Positions 1 through 5,766 of a stretch of 6,942 nt of DNA are shown here, in pieces. The stretch comes from Bacteroidales bacterium M2 (lineage in GTDB: Bacteria; Bacteroidota; Bacteroidia; Bacteroidales; Muribaculaceae), in assembly GCA_001689415.1 (NCBI GenBank), contig LUJM01000104.1, forward strand, positions 1-6,942, read 5' to 3'. The notes beneath the pieces are model-generated. The model did not search any database, was not told where the DNA came from, and was given only the letters and a program-made list of their open reading frames with translations. Made by a program: the position numbers and the translations under genes. Each line of letters begins with the position of its first letter. Position 1 is the stretch's first letter.

Positions 1-3
1 TAC

Positions 4-22
4 TTCGGTAATTTTTACCGAA
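4..22. repeat. Perfect 8-bp inverted repeat upstream of the cassette
   Basis: TTCGGTAA (4-11) and TTACCGAA (15-22) are perfect inverted arms around a 3-base TTT spacer. Neither side is followed by a T-run, so it is a poor intrinsic terminator. An operator-like dyad, or the end of an upstream unit outside the window, are the alternatives. It lies about 130 bp before the first cassette gene. Confidence 0.45.
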
Positions 23-57
23 TCATTGCGATTTATTACACATCATAAATGAACAAT

Positions 58-72
58 CGCACAGTGAGTGCG
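58..72. repeat. Short dyad CGCAC-N5-GTGCG in the cassette leader
   Basis: CGCAC (58-62) and GTGCG (68-72) form a 5-bp perfect inverted repeat with a 5-base spacer, about 80 bp upstream of the first ATG. No clear Bacteroidota promoter (TTTG near -33, TAnnTTTG near -7) was found in 1-153. The dyad is therefore only a candidate regulatory site and could be chance. Confidence 0.25.
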
Positions 73-153
73 GTTATATAACAAAATCTTATTGCCGCCC
101 GGTTTCTGAAAATCGGCATTGAAGGCAAGTCGTTCTAAACCTGATTTAATTTT

Positions 154-723
154 ATGACATCACAAATTATGCGCTACATAAAACGAGGATTGTTGAGTTT
201 GGCCCTTATCATTATCACGCTACTGAGCACCCAAGAGGCACAAGCACAGCGACTGGCACTCAAAACAAACACTATCGATTGGCTTACACTCTCGCCAAAC
301 CTCACTGTCGAAGCAAGGCTTAGCACCCGATTATCGCTTCAGGTAGGCGTAGCAGCAAACCCGACCCATGTATCTATAGCAAACACCCAGCTGACAAACT
401 ACAGGGTAGAGCCCGAACTGAGATACTGGTTCAACCGCCCCATGGCACGCCACTTCGTGGCCCTGTCAACAACGGCAGCGATGTTCAATCTACGTTTCAA
501 AGACCGTCATTTATCAGGTGACGCTGTCGGTGCAGGTATTTCATACGGTTATGCCCTCGTACTCAGCGACCACTGGAATATGGAAGCCGAAATAGGCTTA
601 GGTCTCGCCCACATCAGCGCCAAAGACTACAAAGGCAACAATGAGCCACCGTCAAAAAACTATACACACATACGACCTGTACCCATTAGGGTCGGACTAT
701 CTTTCGCCTACATTTTCAAATAA
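154..723 (+). CDS. DUF3575-type exported beta-barrel-like protein
   Basis: This encodes a 189-residue exported protein of the DUF3575 family, small barrel-like envelope proteins often encoded beside OmpA-like proteins in Bacteroidota fimbrial loci. Their biochemical role is not established. Residues 1-31 form a signal peptide: a basic start (RYIKRG), a hydrophobic core (LLSLALIIITLL) and a probable signal peptidase I site after AQA (29-31). Family hallmarks follow: ALKTN (35-39), the EPELRYWF block (86-93), GAGISYGY (126-133), WNMEAEIGLGLAHI (141-154), and a C-terminal strand GLSFAYIFK ending in an aromatic-basic pair. Alternating polar and hydrophobic stretches suit an eight-stranded outer-membrane barrel. 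ATG at 154 is used, but ATG at 169 (M6) would also leave a complete signal peptide, and neither has a Shine-Dalgarno sequence. It is first in a three-gene unit, 43 bp before the next gene. The family call is firm; the fimbrial link rests on context elsewhere. Confidence 0.85.
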   Translation: MTSQIMRYIKRGLLSLALIIITLLSTQEAQAQRLALKTNTIDWLTLSPNLTVEARLSTRLSLQVGVAANPTHVSIANTQLTNYRVEPELRYWFNRPMARHFVALSTTAAMFNLRFKDRHLSGDAVGAGISYGYALVLSDHWNMEAEIGLGLAHISAKDYKGNNEPPSKNYTHIRPVPIRVGLSFAYIFK

Positions 724-761
724 GGGCTAATAAGCAAAAACGACTTGTAGAACCAAATACC

Positions 762-775
762 AAGGAATGATCGTG
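762..775 (+). promoter_or_regulatory. Ribosome-binding motif that leaves the start ambiguous
   Basis: AAGGA at 762-766 directly touches ATG767, giving no spacer. The in-frame GTG at 773 sits 6 bases downstream, a normal spacing, and would give an N-terminus MKTTNIHIT, a typical signal-peptide start like the MKTN of the next gene. GTG773 may be the true start, shortening the protein by two residues. Bacteroidota use Shine-Dalgarno motifs weakly, so this is suggestive only. Confidence 0.4.
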
Positions 776-2881
776 AAAACAACAAACATACATATCACTA
801 TCGTATCAGCCCTTATCATGCTTGCGGCAAGCTCGCTATGCGGCTTCGCAGCCGACATGAATGTGCGAGGCATTGTAGTGCAGAAGGGAACAAACACTCC
901 TATACAGGGCGTAGTTATATTCAACGCCGAAAACGACAAAGTGCTTGGCACAACAAACTCTTTCGGCGAGTATGATGTAACAATCGACGAAAACGGCAGG
1001 TTGCTTTTCGCCGTACTCGGCAGCAAAGACCTCGAAGAACCCGTCAAAGGCCGTCTGAAAATCGACGCGGCACTCTTTCCGGATGCTCAAAGCCTCCGTG
1101 AAGTTGTCGTTACCGGCAAGAATCAGAACAACGGCCTCGTGCTTCCGCCGGCCGACCTTATCCTCGAAGGCAACGAGATTTCGCTGAAGACAATGGCAAA
1201 GATTCCTCACCAGTTCTTCTCGTCGAATGTGCGCATGATTATCCAGCCCGCAATCTACAATATCACAACCCGCACCCTCAACTACCTCACCCCGGTTGTA
1301 TACGACGGCCGCCGCTACGACATCACACAGCGACGAATGCTCGACTGGGACGCCGACAAAGACCCCCTCAACAAGTATCGACAGGTTAAACGCTCAAGCC
1401 GTAATACCGACGATACAGTATATATAGTTGACAAACTCCACGTCGACAATCCCAAAAACGATTTCCTCTGCGTGGTTATGTCGTCGATGGAAAACTACAA
1501 CGGAATCATCTACACCGATACGACCCAGATTGCCCGAGGCACAATCAACCCCCTGCGATTCCTGTCGTACTCGCTCAACGGCCTGCCCCTCACCGACGAA
1601 AACTTTATCCCCAAACCCGAGGTACAGCTCCGCGACACAAGTGGCGAGGTAAAACTGGTTTTCAACGTCGGCAAATCTAATCTCGACCTCTCCCTCGGCG
1701 ACAATGCAGCCGAAATGGAGAAGATGCTCCAGGAATTCCGAGCTATCCAGAACGACCCCGACATGATGCTCAAGAGCTTCGACATCTCAGGTACGGCATC
1801 GCCCGAAGGCTCATACGCCGGTAACCAGCGACTCGCCCACAACCGTATGCAGTCGGCCCTCAATAGGATACTCGCATCTATACCTGAATCGATGCGTAAC
1901 AATGCCCAGATACAGTCGAAAGCCTCTGTTGCCACATGGTCTCAGGTAGAAGACCTACTGCGAGCCGACGGTTATATCGACGAAGCCGATGCCGTTCGCA
2001 ACATCATCGACAAGAATCCCCGCAGTATCGACCGCCAATCGCAACGCATGCGCTCGCTGCCATTCTACAAATCGCTGATTGCCGAGAAATACCTGCCTCG
2101 TCTGCGCAAGGTTGAATACCACATCGTTTCGTCGCGCTACCGACCGCTCAACAACGAAGAAATTGCAGCGCTCTACGAATCAGACTACACTACACTGTCG
2201 AAATATCATTTCTGGAAGCACTACACCGAAATGCCCGACAGCGCCAAGCGCGAAGAGATAATGCGCCGTGCCCTCGAAGTACACCCCGATTTCATCGCTG
2301 TGGCATCCGACCTCACAGCGCTCACAATCGACAAGGGTTGTGCCGACGAGGAATTACTCAAGCCATTCTTCGCCGACTGGAGCAAGATAAAGAAGATGCC
2401 CGGCGAGGCCCGCCACAACCTGGCAGTAGCAAGCATGGCAAACAACCACTTCAGCTATGCCGACTCGCTGCTCTACGAAATGCCCGACGTGCCCCAGTAC
2501 CACAAAGCCAAGATATATTGCTCGGCACTCAACGGCAGGTACGCATCGGTACTGCAGGAAATCGCCGAGGAATCGCCCTTCAACGAAGTACTGATGCTAC
2601 TTGCATTAAAAGACAACAGCCGTGCATTCGAAAAATCGACAGCCCTCGGCGAAAGTGCCGAAGAAGAATATGTGAAAGCTATCGCCGCAAATCGAATGGC
2701 AAATTCGGATATCAGTAACGCCTACCTGTTTGTAGAAGCAAGCACCCACTTGGCAAACGCGATTAATCAGAAGCCCGAGCTGATAGAGATTGCACGAATC
2801 GACGGCGATGTATGCGACCTCCTTGACGAAGACGGTAACCTGCCCGACGACAATTACAACGAAGGCACAACAGAAGAATAA
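767..2881 (+). CDS. Exported CarboxypepD_reg-like / OmpA-like / TPR-like protein
   Basis: This encodes a 704-residue exported protein with three parts. A signal peptide (about 1-29) leads into a carboxypeptidase-regulatory-like beta-sandwich (about 31-118), with GIVVQKGTNTPIQGV, GEYDV and a closing LREVVVTGK. That matches the N-terminal extension of SusC/TonB receptors, but no plug or barrel follows. Residues about 295-370 form an OmpA-like domain (FDISGTASPEGSYAGNQRLAHNR), which in other proteins docks on peptidoglycan. Arg360 matches the conserved diaminopimelate-contacting Arg, but the usual TD pair after the glycine is TA-S (343-345), so the Asp is missing; a GxASPEG form is usual in Bacteroidota relatives. 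A helical tail (about 435-685) begins with YLPRLRKVEYHIV and looks like TPR repeats, followed by an acidic end. It probably sits in the periplasm or at the inner face of the outer membrane as a bridge to the wall. Start: AAGGA (762-766) abuts ATG767, so GTG773 is a real alternative. It ends 5 bp before the barrel gene. Confidence 0.85.
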   Translation: MIVKTTNIHITIVSALIMLAASSLCGFAADMNVRGIVVQKGTNTPIQGVVIFNAENDKVLGTTNSFGEYDVTIDENGRLLFAVLGSKDLEEPVKGRLKIDAALFPDAQSLREVVVTGKNQNNGLVLPPADLILEGNEISLKTMAKIPHQFFSSNVRMIIQPAIYNITTRTLNYLTPVVYDGRRYDITQRRMLDWDADKDPLNKYRQVKRSSRNTDDTVYIVDKLHVDNPKNDFLCVVMSSMENYNGIIYTDTTQIARGTINPLRFLSYSLNGLPLTDENFIPKPEVQLRDTSGEVKLVFNVGKSNLDLSLGDNAAEMEKMLQEFRAIQNDPDMMLKSFDISGTASPEGSYAGNQRLAHNRMQSALNRILASIPESMRNNAQIQSKASVATWSQVEDLLRADGYIDEADAVRNIIDKNPRSIDRQSQRMRSLPFYKSLIAEKYLPRLRKVEYHIVSSRYRPLNNEEIAALYESDYTTLSKYHFWKHYTEMPDSAKREEIMRRALEVHPDFIAVASDLTALTIDKGCADEELLKPFFADWSKIKKMPGEARHNLAVASMANNHFSYADSLLYEMPDVPQYHKAKIYCSALNGRYASVLQEIAEESPFNEVLMLLALKDNSRAFEKSTALGESAEEEYVKAIAANRMANSDISNAYLFVEASTHLANAINQKPELIEIARIDGDVCDLLDEDGNLPDDNYNEGTTEE

Positions 2882-2884
2882 GGA
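2880..2884 (+). promoter_or_regulatory. Ribosome-binding motif overlapping the preceding stop codon
   Basis: AAGGA overlaps the TAA stop (2879-2881) of the OmpA-like gene and lies 2 bases before ATG2887. The overlap suggests translational coupling of the two genes on one message. The spacing is shorter than optimal, and no other in-frame start nearby would keep the signal peptide. Confidence 0.45.
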
Positions 2885-2886
2885 TC

Positions 2887-5163
2887 ATGAAGACTAACAT
2901 AAAAACACGCACTATAGCAGCGGTCACATTACTTCTGTGGCTCGTCGCCCCCCTTTCAGCCGAGGCCAAAATGGGCAAGGCCCTCAACGACACCGCATCA
3001 GTGGGCATGAATGCGCTCGACTATGTGCTGCAGCGTCCGCTCGGCAATAGTTCGTTCGAGCATAAGCGCTTCGGCGACAAGTTCTTTATCACCGCCGGTG
3101 GTGGTATTTCTACCTACAACCAGAAGCCAAACAATGGTTTCCGTCCCGGATTCCGAGGCGAATTATCGTTCGGTGACTGGATTACACCTGTTCACGGCTG
3201 GAGAATCGGCTTCAACGCCGGTATTCACTCTAAGAAATCCGGACAGAGCTGGAAAGGTTTCGGCTCTGTATCAGCAGACTACCTGATGAATTTTTCAGCA
3301 CTGCTGCGAGGCTACAATCCCTCGCGCAGGGTGGAACTAATAGGAGCTCTCGGCGCAGAATACCAGCGTATTCGCTACCGTGGCGCCTGGGGTAACGAAA
3401 TAGGCCTTAGAGCTGCGATTCAGGCCCGTATCAACATACAGCAGAATCTTTATCTCTACCTCGAACCTCGCATGACCCTGCTCGCAGGCACCCGCTTTGC
3501 AGGCGACAGCTACCGCAGGTTCCGCACCGACCTCAGCTTCAACCTCGGTCTTGGCTACCGACTGTTGAGCAAAGCCGAGCGCCTGGCAGGGGCGACAGAG
3601 TTCGTCAACTCGGTCGACAATCATCTCTTTTTCGGCGTTGGCGGCGGCGTTTGGGCATTTGCCCGCAAGGCGGCATCGCAGCGAAAGAACCCCTATGGAT
3701 TCGGCAGTTTCTTCGTTGGCAAATACTTCTCGCCTACTGCAGGTATACGCCTCAAGGCTGAGCTCGGCCGCATCGACCAGCTCGGCACCACTGCCAACAG
3801 ATATCTGGCCACCGGCTCGCTCGACTTTGTATGGAATCTCAACTCGGCATTCGGCGGTTATCGTCCCGACCAGGTATTCGACCTCTCGCTCAACATAGGC
3901 CCTGCTGTGGCTTATTCAGATAAGGCCAAGGCAAAATTCTATCCAGGCGTTGCGGCAGGCATCACAGCCCTTTTCCGCCTCTCGGACAACTGGGGTATTT
4001 TTATCGAGCCTGAAGTAAAGCTGTTTAGCAAGTCATTCAACCAAGACCTCAATGGTGGCGGCTACGGCCCCTTCGTGTCGATGAACGCCGGCCTCCGCTA
4101 CACTATCGGCAACTTCAAGCACGACAATCCCCGCAGCTACGAAGATTTCTTCAAGGCAAAGAACAGCTTCCTCACATTTGCCGTCGGCGCAGCCAAACGC
4201 TATAAAGGCAACTATGGCAAGGGCGTAGCCGCCCAGGTTGGTTTCGGCAGCAGGTTTACCCCGATTTCAAGCTGGCGCATCAGCGGCGAGGGCGAATTAT
4301 ACAGCGCAACTCCCCACTACCTCAGCCTTACCGTCAATGCCGACTATCTATTAAGTATATCCTCGAGCATGGCAGGCTTCAACCCCTACCGCGTATTCGA
4401 CCTCTCGGCTCTCGTGGGCCTTACTGCCGGTATCGGCCACCACCGTGGTCCGCTCAAGCCCCTCGTCGGCGGACGTGTCGGCCTGCATGGCGCATTCCGT
4501 CTTTCCGATGCTCTCGACCTTTACTTCGAGCCACTGGTCACCGGCAGCCGCATGATCGGCAAGTCATCGCCCGGCTGGAGCCCCGAGCTCATGGTTATGG
4601 TAGGTCTTAAATACAAGCTCGGCACCCCCTCAGGCATCATAGCTAACTTTGCAGACACTCCCCTCGCCGACGGCCGCAATTTCGTATCGATAAGCGGTGG
4701 CCCTGCATTCTTCAGCAGCACATTTGTGAGCGCTCCGCGAAAGGTAAGCGGCTCGGTTGATGCCTCTGTCGGTCGCTGGTTCTCGAGGGTTTCGGGCGGA
4801 CGAATCGGCTACACATTCGATATAGTTACGCAGCGTGGCAAGACCAAGCGTCCGTTTATCAACACGATACATGCCGACTACCTGCTCAACATCACATCGC
4901 TGATGGATCAAAATCCCGACCGCCGTTTCCATATCATCGGCACAGTCGGCGCAGGCCTCAGCTTCAGCAACCTTCACAATGCCAAGGTAGGCCCAATTCT
5001 CGAAGGCGGGTTCCAATTCCGCTACAACCTGCCCTCGAACATCGATATCCATATCGAGCCCAACGCCTCGTTCCTGCCCAACCGCATCGTACCGGGCTAT
5101 CAGTCAGGCTCACGCGTAGTAGTGATGTCGCGCATAATGACCGGCCTCAGCTATCGATTCTAA
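2887..5163 (+). CDS. Outer-membrane protein with four tandem beta-barrel modules
   Basis: This encodes a 758-residue exported protein with a signal peptide (about 1-27: MKTNIKTR, a hydrophobic core, cleavage near SAEA|K). The mature chain is four tandem copies of one module, about residues 62-227, 244-408, 425-579 and 597-758. Each opens with an aromatic-hydrophobic strand, usually rich in glycine (FFITAGGG, LFFGVGGG, FLTFAVGA, FVSISGGP). Each then has an (A/L)D(Y/F) strand (Asp131, 313, 486, 664), a loop usually carrying (N/R)P, a Glu-Pro strand (Glu193, 374, 548, 724), and a closing strand GLxY. Asp-to-Glu spacing is 62, 61, 62 and 60 residues, so the register is strict. Each copy can be read as about eight amphipathic strands. 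The C-terminus, GLSYRF with final Phe, is a typical BAM recognition signal. It could fold as four small OmpA/OmpX-like barrels in series or as one very large barrel. The copies are well diverged, so the duplication is old. No ligand or enzymatic motif was seen, and the specific function is unknown. Confidence 0.88.
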   Translation: MKTNIKTRTIAAVTLLLWLVAPLSAEAKMGKALNDTASVGMNALDYVLQRPLGNSSFEHKRFGDKFFITAGGGISTYNQKPNNGFRPGFRGELSFGDWITPVHGWRIGFNAGIHSKKSGQSWKGFGSVSADYLMNFSALLRGYNPSRRVELIGALGAEYQRIRYRGAWGNEIGLRAAIQARINIQQNLYLYLEPRMTLLAGTRFAGDSYRRFRTDLSFNLGLGYRLLSKAERLAGATEFVNSVDNHLFFGVGGGVWAFARKAASQRKNPYGFGSFFVGKYFSPTAGIRLKAELGRIDQLGTTANRYLATGSLDFVWNLNSAFGGYRPDQVFDLSLNIGPAVAYSDKAKAKFYPGVAAGITALFRLSDNWGIFIEPEVKLFSKSFNQDLNGGGYGPFVSMNAGLRYTIGNFKHDNPRSYEDFFKAKNSFLTFAVGAAKRYKGNYGKGVAAQVGFGSRFTPISSWRISGEGELYSATPHYLSLTVNADYLLSISSSMAGFNPYRVFDLSALVGLTAGIGHHRGPLKPLVGGRVGLHGAFRLSDALDLYFEPLVTGSRMIGKSSPGWSPELMVMVGLKYKLGTPSGIIANFADTPLADGRNFVSISGGPAFFSSTFVSAPRKVSGSVDASVGRWFSRVSGGRIGYTFDIVTQRGKTKRPFINTIHADYLLNITSLMDQNPDRRFHIIGTVGAGLSFSNLHNAKVGPILEGGFQFRYNLPSNIDIHIEPNASFLPNRIVPGYQSGSRVVVMSRIMTGLSYRF
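3070..3567 (+). repeat. Barrel module 1 of 4 (protein-level repeat)
   Basis: Residues about 62-227. Landmarks are FFITAGGGISTY, ADYLMNFSALL, GYNPSRRVELIG, LYLYLEPRMTL and the closing strand LGLGYRLL. This copy carries the longest extension before its Glu-Pro strand region, including the AEYQRIRYRGAWGN turn. Confidence 0.8.
3616..4110 (+). repeat. Barrel module 2 of 4 (protein-level repeat)
   Basis: Residues about 244-408. Landmarks are LFFGVGGGVWAF, LDFVWNLNSAF, GYRPDQVFDLSLNIG, WGIFIEPEVKLF and the closing strand AGLRYTIG. A polar linker, rich in Asp, Lys and Phe (NFKHDNPRSYEDFFK), joins it to module 3. The Ala of the ADY strand is Leu here. Confidence 0.8.
4159..4623 (+). repeat. Barrel module 3 of 4 (protein-level repeat)
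   Basis: Residues about 425-579, the shortest copy. Landmarks are FLTFAVGAAKRY, ADYLLSISSSM, GFNPYRVFDLSALVG, LDLYFEPLVTG and the closing strand VGLKYKLG. It is closest in wording to module 2 around the NP/RP loop (VFDLS). Confidence 0.8.
4675..5160 (+). repeat. Barrel module 4 of 4 with C-terminal BAM-type signal
   Basis: Residues about 597-758. Landmarks are FVSISGGPAFF, ADYLLNITSLM, QNPDRRFHIIGTVG, IDIHIEPNASF and the closing strand TGLSYRF, whose final Phe is the protein C-terminus. The loop lacks the Gly before NP seen in the other copies. Confidence 0.8.
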
Positions 5164-5182
5164 TACTCAGCTCCAATAACGT

Positions 5183-5220
5183 CAAGGGGTGCACCGAATC
5201 CGGCGCACCCCTTGCTGTTT
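5183..5220 (+). terminator. Rho-independent terminator of the three-gene cassette
   Basis: CAAGGGGTGC (5183-5192) pairs perfectly with GCACCCCTTG (5205-5214). An A-C mismatch is followed by three more pairs (CCG with CGG), leaving an AATC loop. A short T-rich tail (CTGTTT) follows. It begins 20 bp after the barrel gene's stop. The T-run is modest but the GC-rich stem is strong. Confidence 0.75.
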
Positions 5221-5265
5221 ACTGAGGGTGAAGATATGTCTTTTTGACTAACATACAAGTTCACC

Positions 5266-5283
5266 TCTCGTAGGGTCGCGGCA
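5266..5283 (+). repeat. Truncated copy of the palindromic element
   Basis: TCTCGTAGGGTCGCGGCA is identical to the start of the complete copy at 5356-5373. It then breaks off exactly at the palindrome centre and continues with unrelated sequence (CAATGCTG). It lacks the second half of the palindrome and looks like a decayed or partial element. Confidence 0.75.
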
Positions 5284-5343
5284 CAATGCTGTTTACTTAA
5301 GGGTCGTTGGATGCACAAAACTGACGTGCTGGTTGGTACGTCC

Positions 5344-5415
5344 ATCCCACCACCATCTCGTAGGGTCGCGGCATGCCGCGACCGGGTGTTAAAAGCATTT
5401 ACCCCTGATAATCAG
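5344..5415 (+). repeat. REP/MITE-like element, copy 1, with 20-bp palindrome
   Basis: The core 5355-5387 (33 bp) is the exact reverse complement of 5506-5538. It contains a perfect 20-bp palindrome, GGTCGCGGCATGCCGCGACC, at 5364-5383. The flanks also match copy 2 imperfectly: ATCCCACCACC (5344-5354) on one side, and a GCATTT word plus CTGATAATCAG (5405-5415) on the other. This makes a roughly 70-bp arm. The high GC of the core contrasts with the AT-rich surroundings. It has no coding capacity. Placement between converging genes fits REP-type elements. Confidence 0.85.
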
Positions 5416-5442
5416 CGTATTACCAACTGCAAAATACGCAGT
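5415..5442. repeat. Overlapping small stems between the two element copies
   Basis: GCGTATT (5415-5421) pairs with AATACGC (5433-5439). ACTGC (5426-5430) pairs with GCAGT (5438-5442). The two stems share 5438-5439 and cannot form together. They sit at the apex of the large inverted structure and may only reflect that symmetry. Confidence 0.3.
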
Positions 5443-5480
5443 ATAAGGCGTTGTTTATGAATAATATGTATAACAAAGGG

Positions 5481-5549
5481 CTGATAATCAAACAAATGCA
5501 CTTCTACCCGGTCGCGGCATGCCGCGACCCTACGAGATGATGGTTGGAT
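5481..5549 (-). repeat. REP/MITE-like element, copy 2, inverted relative to copy 1
   Basis: The core 5506-5538 is a perfect reverse complement of copy 1, with the same palindrome at 5510-5529. Outer parts match imperfectly: the distal 11 bases (5539-5549) match copy 1's outer flank at 9 of 11 positions, and TGATAATCA (5482-5490) marks the inner end. About 65 bp (5416-5480) lie between the copies. Together they make a 206-bp near-symmetric structure able to fold into a long cruciform, as described for REPINs (paired inverted REPs). Confidence 0.85.
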
Positions 5550-5674
5550 ACAGTGTTGATAATCAACGGATTTGCATCGCATAACCGTGGCTTATCCGGA
5601 GAGCCAAGCTCCTATCGTTGCCGTCATTTTGCATAATCTAACTTATATTAAGTAAAAAGTAATGAAGTGGCAAC

Positions 5675-5710
5675 AAATAAAATCGGCCGACGGAATGAAC
5701 CGACGGCCGA
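5675..5710 (-). terminator. Rho-independent terminator of the lipoprotein gene
   Basis: TCGGCCGACGG (5683-5693) and CCGACGGCCGA (5700-5710) form an 11-position stem with one A-A mismatch and a 6-base loop. Read on the minus strand, the stem is followed by TTTTATTT (complement of 5675-5682), a good U-tract. It lies about 57 bp after the lipoprotein stop. Confidence 0.8.
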
Positions 5711-5728
5711 GTAAAGGTTGGAGAGCAA

Positions 5729-5745
5729 GCCGGGGCACACCCGGC
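5729..5745 (-). other. Second hairpin in the lipoprotein 3' untranslated region
   Basis: GCCGGG (5729-5734) and CCCGGC (5740-5745) form a 6-bp GC-only stem with a 5-base loop, between the stop codon and the terminator. It has no U-tract of its own. It may protect the message's 3' end or belong to a 3'-UTR-derived small RNA; neither can be shown from sequence. Confidence 0.45.
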
Positions 5746-5766
5746 AATGCTATGAGTAGGCTTTAT

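Larger units (their letters stand above)
5164..5766. other. Convergent intergenic region without a gene, rich in repeats
   Basis: This 603-bp spacer separates the plus-strand cassette from the minus-strand lipoprotein gene. I see no credible coding sequence; open frames crossing it read through palindromes and lack family features. It holds the cassette terminator, a truncated repeat copy (5266-5283), two inverted copies of a roughly 70-bp element (5344-5415 and 5481-5549), a duplicated GCTGTTTACT module (5214 and 5288), three TGATAATCA motifs, and two hairpins downstream of the lipoprotein stop. Nothing clear was found in 5567-5674. Confidence 0.8.

Noticed and set aside
767..860. Lipoprotein signal on the OmpA-like protein (Cys25)
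   Set aside because: The residues before Cys are S-S-L, which is not a lipobox. A type I cleavage near FAA-D fits better.
727..1047. Minus-strand open frame of 106 codons
   Set aside because: It lies almost wholly antisense to the signal peptide and first domain of the OmpA-like gene, and has no recognisable motif or upstream signals.
3337..3624. Minus-strand open frame inside the barrel gene
   Set aside because: It is antisense to module 1, where the plus-strand protein has a clear repeated architecture. The frame exists because of GC-rich codon use.
5160..5345. Minus-strand open frame of 61 codons in the intergenic region
   Set aside because: It reads through the cassette terminator and the truncated palindromic element, and shows no family features.
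5266..5538. CRISPR-like array
   Set aside because: The repeats are inverted rather than direct, too few, unevenly spaced and partly truncated, and no cas gene is present.
5641..5653. ACTTA-TAT-TAAGT dyad as a terminator
   Set aside because: The stem is only 5 bp and AT-rich, too weak for an intrinsic terminator, and a much stronger one is 30 bp away.
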